From contig NZ_JBBIRC010000031.1 of the NCBI RefSeq assembly GCF_037442045.1, forward strand, positions 1 to 15,237: a stretch of 15,237 bases of DNA, in the 5' to 3' direction. Source of the stretch: Ferroplasma sp037442045. Its GTDB lineage: Archaea > Thermoplasmatota > Thermoplasmata > Thermoplasmatales > Thermoplasmataceae. Below the pieces are notes generated by a model. That model saw nothing but the letters and a program-made list of their open reading frames with translations, ran no database searches and was not told the DNA's origin. Positions within the stretch are counted from its first letter, which is position 1, and every line of letters starts with the position of its first letter. Position numbers and translations under genes: made by a program. Positions 1 to 6,085 of the stretch are shown one piece after another.

Positions 1-203
1 TTTGGCCTGAATCTTTCGGTCTCTGATTTCAGCCATATTTGAAAATTTTTTGATGGATTATAATCTTTATATTTTGTAGCCAGTTTTGAAGGCCTAAAAA
101 TAAAAATTTTAGTATCACCAGTTGAATAAATTACATTTTCTGTATCGTATTTTAGTTCTTTTACTAATGACAGTATTTTTTCCTTGTCCATATGGCTGTT
201 CAT
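1..203 (-). CDS. Unrecognised protein, N-terminal fragment cut by left edge
   Basis: The minus strand is open from an ATG at 203 to the window edge, giving about 67 residues of the N-terminus with no stop. It begins MNSHMDKEKILSL, is rich in Lys, and has a hydrophilic section containing KNFQIWL and ETERFRP near residues 51-67. I do not recognise a catalytic motif. I prefer the ATG at 203 to the second ATG at 191 because a TATA-like TTTAAATA at 232..225 lies about 25 nt upstream of 203, matching the leaderless spacing of the other genes here. It is divergent from the RHH/methyltransferase pair, so it could be a restriction or other partner protein of that locus. I have only a vague memory of similar N-termini beside such methyltransferases; this is inference. 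The ORF is likely real, the function unknown. Confidence 0.6.
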   Translation of the reverse strand, partial: MNSHMDKEKILSLVKELKYDTENVIYSTGDTKIFIFRPSKLATKYKDYNPSKNFQIWLKSETERFRP

Positions 204-214
204 TGTTTTTAATA

Positions 215-230
215 TAAATATTTTTATTTA
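215..230. repeat. Inverted repeat 1 in divergent promoter
   Basis: TAAATA (215-220) and TATTTA (225-230) form 6-bp inverted arms around TTTT. The segment AATATAAATA at 211-220 recurs exactly at 236-245, where it forms part of the second palindrome, so the two elements look like related sites 25 bp apart. An operator role is inferred from position next to the RHH gene. The all-A/T composition makes chance symmetry possible. Confidence 0.45.
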
Positions 231-232
231 AA
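225..232 (-). promoter_or_regulatory. TATA box of the left-edge gene
   Basis: On the minus strand this reads TTTAAATA, a near-consensus archaeal TATA element centred about 25 nt upstream of the ATG at 203. It overlaps the right arm of an inverted repeat (TAAATA at 215-220, TATTTA at 225-230), so a protein bound there would be expected to block TBP. Confidence 0.5.
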
Positions 233-237
233 GGCAA

Positions 238-255
238 TATAAATACATATTTATA
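238..255. repeat. Inverted repeat 2, candidate RHH operator
   Basis: TATAAATA (238-245) and TATTTATA (248-255) are perfect 8-bp inverted arms separated by CA. The right arm coincides with the TATA box of the RHH/methyltransferase operon. RHH proteins bind short two-fold symmetric sites, so this is a plausible autoregulatory operator. Low complexity is the main caveat. Confidence 0.45.
248..255 (+). promoter_or_regulatory. TATA box of RHH-methyltransferase operon
   Basis: TATTTATA is centred 24.5 nt upstream of the ATG at 276, the spacing expected for a leaderless archaeal transcript and the same as at several other genes in the window. It is also the right arm of a perfect inverted repeat (238-255). 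Confidence 0.55.
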
Positions 256-275
256 CTTATTCTTATTACCATTTC

Positions 276-419
276 ATGCAGGAAAAGCAGAAGGTTACGA
301 TAACTCTGGACAAAAATACGTATAAAATATTCAAAGAGGAGTGCAACAAAAATGATATTAAAGTATCAACAAAAATTAACACATTAATTAGAGAATGGTT
401 ACAGAGAAGAGGAATGTAA
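276..419 (+). CDS. Small ribbon-helix-helix (CopG/Arc-like) DNA-binding protein
   Basis: This 47-residue ORF has the classic RHH layout. A short N-terminal beta strand (QKVTITLD, residues 5-12) alternates polar and hydrophobic side chains and would insert into the major groove as a dimer ribbon. It is followed by helix 1 (NTYKIFKEECNKN), a turn, and helix 2 (STKINTLIREWLQRRG). The length is typical of minimal RHH repressors. Its ATG sits 24.5 nt after a TATA box, implying a leaderless message. The TAA stop (417-419) is immediately followed by the ATG of the methyltransferase at 420, so the two are almost certainly co-transcribed and translationally coupled. Its likely job is to control expression of the modification locus, and of the divergent gene, through the palindromes at 215-255. 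The fold assignment is from pattern; the regulatory role is inferred. Confidence 0.8.
   Translation: MQEKQKVTITLDKNTYKIFKEECNKNDIKVSTKINTLIREWLQRRGM
409..412 (+). promoter_or_regulatory. SD site for the internal methyltransferase gene
   Basis: GAGG inside the last codons of the RHH gene lies 7 nt before the ATG at 420. An internal operon gene in this window has an SD-like site while the first gene does not, which supports ATG 420 as the start. Confidence 0.4.
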
Positions 420-1337
420 ATGCCGTACAGAAATATGGATGAAATTTCTTTAGAAAAATACAGAAAATTTATAGAGAATAATAAAGAAGTTATAATAGAA
501 GACCAGCACATCAGTATAGGCAAGAAAATAGATATTAAGCAATATGAACCGGAGAACTTTTCTTTAGAAATTGAAAACGTCTGGAGTTTTCCTAAAAGAG
601 GTGATTGGTGCACTCATTATATTAATGCAAAATACCGTGGAAATTATGCTCCACAAATCCCAAGGAACATAATCATGCGGTATTCCAGTGAAAACGATAC
701 AGTTCTTGACCCATTTTTAGGATCGGGCACCACACTAATAGAAACCAAATTACTGGGGCGGCGTGGAATTGGTATTGATGTAAATTCTGGTTCATGTATG
801 ATTGCCATGGACAGGCTAAATTTTGATTTGCCTGATAGAGTTGTGCCAGCACAACAAATATACAATGGCGATGCAAGAAATCTGGATAAGATAGAAGACA
901 ACAGTATAGATTTAGTAATAACGCATCCTCCGTATTCAAATATTATTTCATATTCTAAAAACAACGTAATTGATGACGATCTGTCTTCATTACAATCTAT
1001 AGATGATTTTTACCTCGAAATGGGAAAAGTTGCACATGAAATATTCCGTGTCCTAAAGACGGGCAAATATTGCGCTGTATTAATGGGTGATTCAAGGAAA
1101 TATAAACACCATATTCCATTATCATTTAGAATAATGGACCTGTTTTTGGAACAGGGATTTATTTTAAAAGAAGATATAATTAAAATCCAGCATAATACAA
1201 AAACATGGCAGTACTGGCAAAAATTATCTGTACAGAATAATTTCTTGCTTCTTACCTATGAGCATTTATTTGTATTCAGAAAACCCGAAGACCATACAAA
1301 TTCAAAATATAAATATAGCAGCAATAAAAATTATTAA
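420..1337 (+). CDS. DNA amino-methyltransferase (N4-cytosine or N6-adenine)
   Basis: A 305-residue SAM-dependent DNA methyltransferase. Motif I (the SAM-binding loop) is VLDPFLGSGTT at about residues 95-105, followed by the acidic residue of GIGID (D120) and NGDARNL (149-155). Catalytic motif IV is HPPY at 169-172. The stretch before motif I (WSFPKRGDW, then YRGNYAPQIPRNIIMRYS) resembles the motif X region of the N4/N6 methylase family (PF01555). In beta-class enzymes motif IV precedes motif I, whereas here I precedes IV, so this is a permuted arrangement. The target base and site cannot be told: HPPY is neither the usual m6A DPPY nor the common m4C SPPY. It is the second gene of an operon with the RHH protein and ends in a 4-bp overlap with the convergent Dam-type gene. 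A restriction-modification role is possible but no nuclease is proven here. Confidence 0.88.
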   Translation: MPYRNMDEISLEKYRKFIENNKEVIIEDQHISIGKKIDIKQYEPENFSLEIENVWSFPKRGDWCTHYINAKYRGNYAPQIPRNIIMRYSSENDTVLDPFLGSGTTLIETKLLGRRGIGIDVNSGSCMIAMDRLNFDLPDRVVPAQQIYNGDARNLDKIEDNSIDLVITHPPYSNIISYSKNNVIDDDLSSLQSIDDFYLEMGKVAHEIFRVLKTGKYCAVLMGDSRKYKHHIPLSFRIMDLFLEQGFILKEDIIKIQHNTKTWQYWQKLSVQNNFLLLTYEHLFVFRKPEDHTNSKYKYSSNKNY

Positions 1338-2170
1338 TAATTTGTAATAATTAATTCTTTTATATTGTTCCTCTTGCTCCCTACGGAATTTATGTTTCTT
1401 TTTGCATTAACCTCTTTTAAATTAAATTTACTGTACATCTCCTTTAGAAGGTCAGTGCTAGAATTAGATTCCATTACATAAACACCCCTCTGATCAAGTT
1501 CTTTAAAAACCTTAAAAAGGCGTTTCTGGTCATCAATAGTAAAACCAGATAATGTATAGCCGGTAAAAGACGATGTTCTGGTCAATGGCATATAAGGAGG
1601 ATCAAAATAAACAAAATCTCCTTTTACTGCAAACTTCACGGCAATTTCAAAATCATCATTTAGAACATCACATGACTTCAGCATATTTGATAAAGCCATA
1701 ATATTCTCAGGAGAAGGCAGGTGTGGATTTGTATATTTCCCAAAAGGGACATTAAATTTATTTTGGGAATTAACTCTGTAAAGCCCGTTGAATCCATGCC
1801 GATTTAAATAAATCAATAAAACAGATTTTTTGACTGGATCATGGATCGAGTTAAATAAATCCCGGGCAGCATAATAGTCTTCTGAATTATTTTTAAATTT
1901 AATACTATTCAAACCTTCTATCAGTTCAACTGGTTGATTTTTAACAACGCTGTATAAATTTGACAGATCTGGATTTATATCTGAGATAACTGCATTTTTG
2001 ATCTTGCCTGTAGAATATAATGATATTAGAAAAGCACCACCTCCAATGAATGGTTCATAATATTTACCAAAATATGGGGGTATATTGTTAAGCAGATCGG
2101 GAAGTAATTGCCTTTTTCCTCCGGCCCATTTTAAAACAGGCTTAAGATTCTGATGCATTAAAGATTCCAC
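1334..2170 (-). CDS. Dam/D12-class adenine-specific DNA methyltransferase
   Basis: A 278-residue D12-class N6-adenine methyltransferase (Dam/DpnM/EcoRV family, PF02086). Motif X/I is PVLKWAGGKRQLL with YEPFIGGGAFL (residues about 11-48). Family-typical NRHGFNGLYRVN (123-134) and FNVPFGKY (139-146) follow, and motif IV is DFVYFDPPY (185-193). The order I-target domain-IV is the alpha class, and length is normal. Relatives often recognise GATC-like sites, but the specificity here is unknown. The start is uncertain: GTG 2170 is favoured because the TATA-like element at 2198..2191 is about 25 nt upstream, as in the leaderless genes here. ATG 2158 (four codons in) gives a more typical family N-terminus. 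It converges on the other methyltransferase, sharing bases 1334-1337. It may be a solitary methylase or part of a restriction system. Confidence 0.92.
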   Translation of the reverse strand: MESLMHQNLKPVLKWAGGKRQLLPDLLNNIPPYFGKYYEPFIGGGAFLISLYSTGKIKNAVISDINPDLSNLYSVVKNQPVELIEGLNSIKFKNNSEDYYAARDLFNSIHDPVKKSVLLIYLNRHGFNGLYRVNSQNKFNVPFGKYTNPHLPSPENIMALSNMLKSCDVLNDDFEIAVKFAVKGDFVYFDPPYMPLTRTSSFTGYTLSGFTIDDQKRLFKVFKELDQRGVYVMESNSSTDLLKEMYSKFNLKEVNAKRNINSVGSKRNNIKELIITNY

Positions 2171-2190
2171 ATTGCTTTATACAGCAACAA

Positions 2191-2198
2191 TATATAAT
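2191..2198 (-). promoter_or_regulatory. TATA box of the Dam-type gene
   Basis: On the minus strand this reads ATTATATA, centred 24-25 nt upstream of the GTG at 2170. A second TATAAA (2181..2176) is too close to either start to fit the usual spacing. This element favours GTG 2170 or a 12-nt leader to ATG 2158. Confidence 0.4.
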
Positions 2199-2338
2199 GA
2201 TTATTGTATATTTTCAGCTCTCCGCTTGGGTAAGAAAACCAACTCTTTTCCCGGGCATCTATCAAATTGATTAAAATTCAAAATATTTATTTTCACATAA
2301 ATAATATCAATAGTTAATGAATTAAATGGATAAATAAT

Positions 2339-3679
2339 TCAATAATCTCTTTTACGGTGATTATCATTGCTTCTCTTATGGTAATTATCATTATTCCTTC
2401 TGGGACTTGAACCATATTCCTTTCTGGGTGTTCCACCTCTTCTGTCTCTGCCAGAAGATGGCCTCCTTGATCTGTGGTAATCTGGCTCTTCTGTATTTTC
2501 GGCATTATCCCTGAACTGTGCAATCAGGCTTCCATAATTTATATCAGTATATTCAGTATTCAAATCCACATCTATTTTTTCCATTTTTATTTTATTTCTT
2601 TTCTGTATGGATTGTATAAGGTTTCTCTGATCTGGTGTGAATATGGTCATGGCCCTTCCGTCTTTCCCCATTCTTCCTGACCTTCCAACTCTATGGGCAT
2701 AAGTTTCAGTGCTGTCCGGAGCATCGAAGTTAATAATATCTGTAATATTTGGAATGTCAAGCCCGCGAGCAGCAACATTTGTTGCAACCATTATTCCAGA
2801 ATCCACATGCCTGAAATCAGTTATAGATCTTTCCCTTGCGTGCTGCTTCATGCCTCCATGGATTAATACATTATTAAATCCTGACCTGGAAAGAATTAGA
2901 TTTAATAAATCCCCTGATCTCTGCGTTTTTACAAAAATTATTGCTTTTTTTGAATTATAATTATGTATGTATGACATTAATGTAGAAAATTTATCAAATT
3001 TTTCTGATATTGTATATAAATGCTTAATAGATTCAGGTATTGCTTCTTCTTCACCGGCACCAATAAATTCCGGATTCTTCATAAAATTTTTCGATATAGT
3101 TTTGATTTCAGATGGCAATGTTGCAGATAACAATATTGTTTGCCTGCCTTCTGGCGTGAATGAAATTATTTTCTTTATATCATCTATAAATCCCATATCA
3201 AGCATGAGATCTGCTTCATCAAGAACAAGATATTGTACATGGTCAAGCTTCAGATATTTCTGATTATGCAAATCAAGTATTCTTCCAGGCGTTCCAATAA
3301 CAATATCTGACCCTGGAAGCTGTTCAACCTGCTTTGTTATGGATGCGCCCCCATATACTATCGTTGCTTTTATTCCGGAAATTTTTCCAAGCCTTGACAC
3401 CACACTATAAGTCTGAAGTGCCAGTTCTCTGGTTGGCAATATTATTATGGCCTTTATATTCCTGCCTTTAATATTTTCAACAAAGTTTAATAATGGCACC
3501 AGATAGGCTGCTGTTTTACCCGAGCCGGTCTTTGACCTTATAATAACATCTTTTCCAGTCAGTACCACTGGAATGGCTTTTGACTGTACTTCTGTTGCTT
3601 CTGTAAACTTCATTAAGCTTAATGATTTCTTTAAATTCTCTGATATATTCATATTTTCAAAACTAGACAATTTTAACAC
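2339..3679 (-). CDS. DEAD-box ATP-dependent RNA helicase with basic C-terminal tail
   Basis: A 446-residue superfamily 2 RNA helicase (DeaD/CsdA/RhlE-like) that would unwind RNA duplexes in the cytoplasm. All hallmark motifs are present. Motif Q has an upstream Phe (FENMNISENL) and TEATEVQSKAIP, motif I is SKTGSGKT (49-56), Ia is PTRELALQ (82-89), Ib is TPGR (130-133), and motif II is DEAD (154-157). Motif III is SAT (185-187), IV is IIFVKTQ, V is TNVAARGLDIP and VI is HRVGRSGRMGKDGRA. The last ~45 residues are Arg/Asn/Lys/Ser-rich with short RRG and RRNN repeats, a likely disordered RNA-binding tail. The start is GTG 3679: the next Met would remove the conserved Phe, and a TATA-like element sits about 25-28 nt upstream. 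It is on the same strand as the hydroxyacid dehydrogenase, 61 bp downstream of it but with its own promoter. Paralogues with RNA-chaperone or cold-shock roles are typical. Confidence 0.95.
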   Translation of the reverse strand: MLKLSSFENMNISENLKKSLSLMKFTEATEVQSKAIPVVLTGKDVIIRSKTGSGKTAAYLVPLLNFVENIKGRNIKAIIILPTRELALQTYSVVSRLGKISGIKATIVYGGASITKQVEQLPGSDIVIGTPGRILDLHNQKYLKLDHVQYLVLDEADLMLDMGFIDDIKKIISFTPEGRQTILLSATLPSEIKTISKNFMKNPEFIGAGEEEAIPESIKHLYTISEKFDKFSTLMSYIHNYNSKKAIIFVKTQRSGDLLNLILSRSGFNNVLIHGGMKQHARERSITDFRHVDSGIMVATNVAARGLDIPNITDIINFDAPDSTETYAHRVGRSGRMGKDGRAMTIFTPDQRNLIQSIQKRNKIKMEKIDVDLNTEYTDINYGSLIAQFRDNAENTEEPDYHRSRRPSSGRDRRGGTPRKEYGSSPRRNNDNYHKRSNDNHRKRDY

Positions 3680-3686
3680 TTGTTCC

Positions 3687-3709
3687 TATATATTATATTG
3701 TAATATATA
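3687..3709. promoter_or_regulatory. Helicase promoter with 9-bp inverted repeat
   Basis: TATATATTA (3687-3695) and TAATATATA (3701-3709) are perfect 9-bp inverted arms around TATTG. The 3701-3709 arm serves as the TATA element for the minus-strand helicase start at 3679. The symmetry could be an operator or simply an A/T-only coincidence. Confidence 0.4.
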
Positions 3710-3740
3710 CTTAATTATTTAAATTTTCAAATAATATAAT

Positions 3741-4631
3741 TTAGACATAATCATTTCTGTTAACAATGTTTTTTGGCCTGCCATTTAAATAAGAAACGAC
3801 ATTATCAAATGCCTTTTCAACCGGGACATAGATAAAATTCTGGGTAATTCCGGCCACATGTGGTGTTATTATAACATTATCAGGTATTGGGCCTTTAACG
3901 TCAGGCTCTCCCCACCAGACATCTGTAAGAAAATATTTTTCTGGATTTTCTATTAAATAATGAAGCATATCGTCCTTATTCACTATTTCTGCCCTGCCGA
4001 CATTCACTATTGCATCGCCATTAAACGCGGAAAGAAATTTATTATTTATTATGCCTTTTGTGTAAACATTCAGTGGTAATGTTATTACTGCAATATGGGA
4101 ATTTTTAGCAACGTCTTCAATATTTTTTGTAAAAGTATCAAGCTCGGGATGTTCTTTTTCAGTTCTGCCAAAACCGATTGTATGTATTCCAAAAGGCCTG
4201 GCACGTATTGCAATTTCTCTGCCAATTCCGCCGTAACCCAGAATGCCCATTGTGCGCCCGTACAGTGATTTGCCTGGAATTCTATCATAAGTCCCGGCCC
4301 TTATATTTGAATTGGAAGAACATATATTTTTGTAATTCGCTAAAATCAATGCAAAAGCATGCTCTGCAACTGGAATGGACCAGGCATCCGCATTGCTGCT
4401 TATCTCAATTTTGCTGTCTATATTATTAAAATCTAGATGATTAACGCCAGCGGATATGCTCTGCATAAATACAGTTTTTTTCCCAGGGAGCGGTTTGCCA
4501 GCAAATACTACAATGTCTGCATCATCAGAAAATCCATTAATAATTTTGCACTGTGTTTTTTCTTCCATTTTTTTTATAAAGCTATCGGGAATTGATAAGG
4601 CTTTAAAATTAACCTGAAGACTTATTAACAT
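3741..4631 (-). CDS. D-isomer-specific 2-hydroxyacid dehydrogenase
   Basis: A 296-residue NAD(P)-dependent dehydrogenase of the D-2-hydroxyacid family (glycerate/phosphoglycerate/glyoxylate-hydroxypyruvate reductase type, PF02826/PF00389). The nucleotide-binding fold shows GILGYGGIGREIA (GxGxxG at 132-137). The catalytic triad is visible as Arg in NVGRAEIV (R213), Glu in DVWWGEP (E242) and His in TPHVAG (H258). The protein lacks the C-terminal ACT domain of serine-pathway SerA, so the substrate is open; glyoxylate, hydroxypyruvate or glycerate are candidates. The usual DVFxxEP segment is here DVWWGEP. The start is ATG 4631, with TATTAATA on the minus strand (4659..4652) about 25 nt upstream. 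It is divergent from malic enzyme across 136 bp that hold two perfect 10-bp palindromes, so the two may be co-regulated. Confidence 0.9.
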   Translation of the reverse strand: MLISLQVNFKALSIPDSFIKKMEEKTQCKIINGFSDDADIVVFAGKPLPGKKTVFMQSISAGVNHLDFNNIDSKIEISSNADAWSIPVAEHAFALILANYKNICSSNSNIRAGTYDRIPGKSLYGRTMGILGYGGIGREIAIRARPFGIHTIGFGRTEKEHPELDTFTKNIEDVAKNSHIAVITLPLNVYTKGIINNKFLSAFNGDAIVNVGRAEIVNKDDMLHYLIENPEKYFLTDVWWGEPDVKGPIPDNVIITPHVAGITQNFIYVPVEKAFDNVVSYLNGRPKNIVNRNDYV

Positions 4632-4680
4632 GAGGCTTTAATTCAAAATATTATTAATAGTTTATTGCATAACACTGAAA

Positions 4681-4709
4681 ATCATATGATCCAATTTAAG
4701 GCAATTGCC
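4681..4709. repeat. Two perfect 10-bp palindromes in divergent promoter region
   Basis: ATCATATGAT (4681-4690) and GGCAATTGCC (4700-4709) are each perfectly self-complementary, with centres 19 bp apart. They lie midway between the hydroxyacid dehydrogenase start (4631) and the malic enzyme TATA box (4739). GGCAATTGCC is GC-containing and stands out from its A/T-rich surroundings. An operator role is inferred. Confidence 0.45.
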
Positions 4710-4738
4710 GATAATTACGTTTTATTATTTAAGCAAAG

Positions 4739-4747
4739 TTTTAATAA
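4739..4747 (+). promoter_or_regulatory. TATA box of malic enzyme operon
   Basis: TTTTAATAA is centred 25 nt upstream of the ATG at 4768. This spacing supports a leaderless start at 4768 rather than the longer reading frame that opens at 4705. Confidence 0.5.
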
Positions 4748-4767
4748 TAAATTTCTATATATTTTCT

Positions 4768-6075
4768 ATGATAATGAAAGATTCTGAGAGAACAGAATAC
4801 TTCGATAAAATTGCAATTGAAATCTCGAGAAATTATAAGGGCAAAATCAGGACGCTTTCAAATGTTCCAATACATAGCATGGAAGATTTTTCATCTCTGT
4901 ACACGCCTGGAATCGCTGCTGTTTCAAAGAAAATTCAGGCAGAAAAGGATCTTGTTTATGAACTTACTGGAAAATGGAATTCTGTTGCAATACTTACAGA
5001 TGGCACAAGGGTACTTGGCATAGGAAATGTAGGCCCGGAAGCTGCAATTCCCGTAATGGAAGGAAAGGCACTGCTTTTCAATTATCTTGGGGGAGTGAAC
5101 GCAGTTCCAATACCACTGGTTGTAAATAACAATGACGAATTTATAGCTGCTGCAAAGGCAATACAGCCATATTTTGGTGGCTATAATCTGGAAGATATAC
5201 AGTCACCAAGATGCTTTTTCCTGCTTGAAAGCCTTCAAAAATCCATGGATATACCGGTATGGCATGATGATCAACTCGGAACTGCTTCCATAATACTGGC
5301 AGGTGCCATAAATGCGCTGAGAGTTTTAAACAAAAAGAAAGAGGATATAAAAATAGTTTTCAACGGTGCAGGCGCTGCAAATATTGCTGCAATATACCTG
5401 TTTGAGGCTGCAGGCTTTGATAAAGGAAACATAATAGCAATAGACTCAAAAGGCATAATTGAACCGGAACGTGAGGATATAGATGCACTGATGTTTAAAA
5501 ATCCATGGAAATATAAAATAGCACTGGAAACCAATAAAGAGAGAATAAAAGGCGATCCTGCCAATGCGTTTAAAGGAGCGGATCTAGTAGTTTCGGCTTC
5601 TGTTTCCAAACCGGGAACAATAAAAAATGAATGGGTTGCATCAATGAACAAAGATCCGATTATATTTGCACTGGCAAATCCACTTCCGGAGATCTGGCCA
5701 GATGAAGCAAAAAAAGCAGGTGCTAAAATAGTTTCGACCGGGAGAAGTGATTTTCCAAATCAGATAAATAACAGCATGGTATTTCCCGGAGTTTTTCGTG
5801 GTGTTCTGGATGCCAGGTCAAAGGGTGTTAATTTCGATATAATGGTAGCTGCATCATACGCAATTGCCGATTTTGTTGAAAACCCATCAGAAGACCATAT
5901 TGTTCCATCCATGGAGGATTTTGACCTTTTCCCAAGGGTTGCGTCAATAGTTGCAAGGAGATGTGTGGAATCAGGGCTTGCAAGAAAGGCGGATTCCACA
6001 GAAGGATTTTACAGAACGGCGTCAGAAATTATAATAAACAACAGGAAAGTATACAATAAATTATTTGATATGTAG
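4768..6075 (+). CDS. Malic enzyme (malate dehydrogenase, decarboxylating)
   Basis: A 435-residue short (bacterial/archaeal) malic enzyme that oxidatively decarboxylates malate to pyruvate and CO2 with NAD(P). Visible signatures are the catalytic Tyr in LYTPG (Y45), LTDGTRVLGIGNVGPEAA (76-93), the catalytic Lys in MEGKALLF (K100), and the metal-binding Asp pair in HDDQLGTA. The Rossmann segment is FNGAGAANIAAI, followed by ALANPLPEIWP and STGRSDFPNQINNS. The C-terminal phosphotransacetylase-like domain of long malic enzymes is absent. One oddity is that HDDQ is followed by Leu where relatives usually have His or Gln. The start at 4768 is chosen from TATA spacing and because the upstream 21 codons (Ile/Phe/Tyr-rich) look untranslated; ATG 4774 is also possible. 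It is followed after 10 nt by the GNAT gene, so the two form an operon. Confidence 0.95.
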   Translation: MIMKDSERTEYFDKIAIEISRNYKGKIRTLSNVPIHSMEDFSSLYTPGIAAVSKKIQAEKDLVYELTGKWNSVAILTDGTRVLGIGNVGPEAAIPVMEGKALLFNYLGGVNAVPIPLVVNNNDEFIAAAKAIQPYFGGYNLEDIQSPRCFFLLESLQKSMDIPVWHDDQLGTASIILAGAINALRVLNKKKEDIKIVFNGAGAANIAAIYLFEAAGFDKGNIIAIDSKGIIEPEREDIDALMFKNPWKYKIALETNKERIKGDPANAFKGADLVVSASVSKPGTIKNEWVASMNKDPIIFALANPLPEIWPDEAKKAGAKIVSTGRSDFPNQINNSMVFPGVFRGVLDARSKGVNFDIMVAASYAIADFVENPSEDHIVPSMEDFDLFPRVASIVARRCVESGLARKADSTEGFYRTASEIIINNRKVYNKLFDM

Positions 6076-6080
6076 GTGAT
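6074..6080 (+). promoter_or_regulatory. SD site of GNAT gene
   Basis: AGGTGAT matches the complement of the archaeal 16S rRNA 3' end and lies 5 nt before the ATG at 6086, overlapping the malic enzyme stop codon region. It shows the GNAT gene is translated as an internal operon gene. Confidence 0.65.
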
Positions 6081-6085
6081 AAAAT

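Noticed and set aside
266..613. Long minus-strand frame opposite the RHH and methyltransferase genes.
   Set aside because: It lies antisense to two genes with clear motifs, and its product is a low-complexity Leu/Ile/Ser/Phe-rich sequence with no family features.
3741..4631. Phosphoglycerate dehydrogenase SerA.
   Set aside because: At 296 residues it lacks the C-terminal regulatory domains and no serine pathway genes are adjacent, so only the broader family is assigned.
4705..4767. N-terminal extension of malic enzyme from an upstream ATG.
   Set aside because: The 21 added codons are Ile/Phe/Tyr-rich, include the predicted TATA box, and have no counterpart in the family; ATG 4768 fits leaderless spacing.
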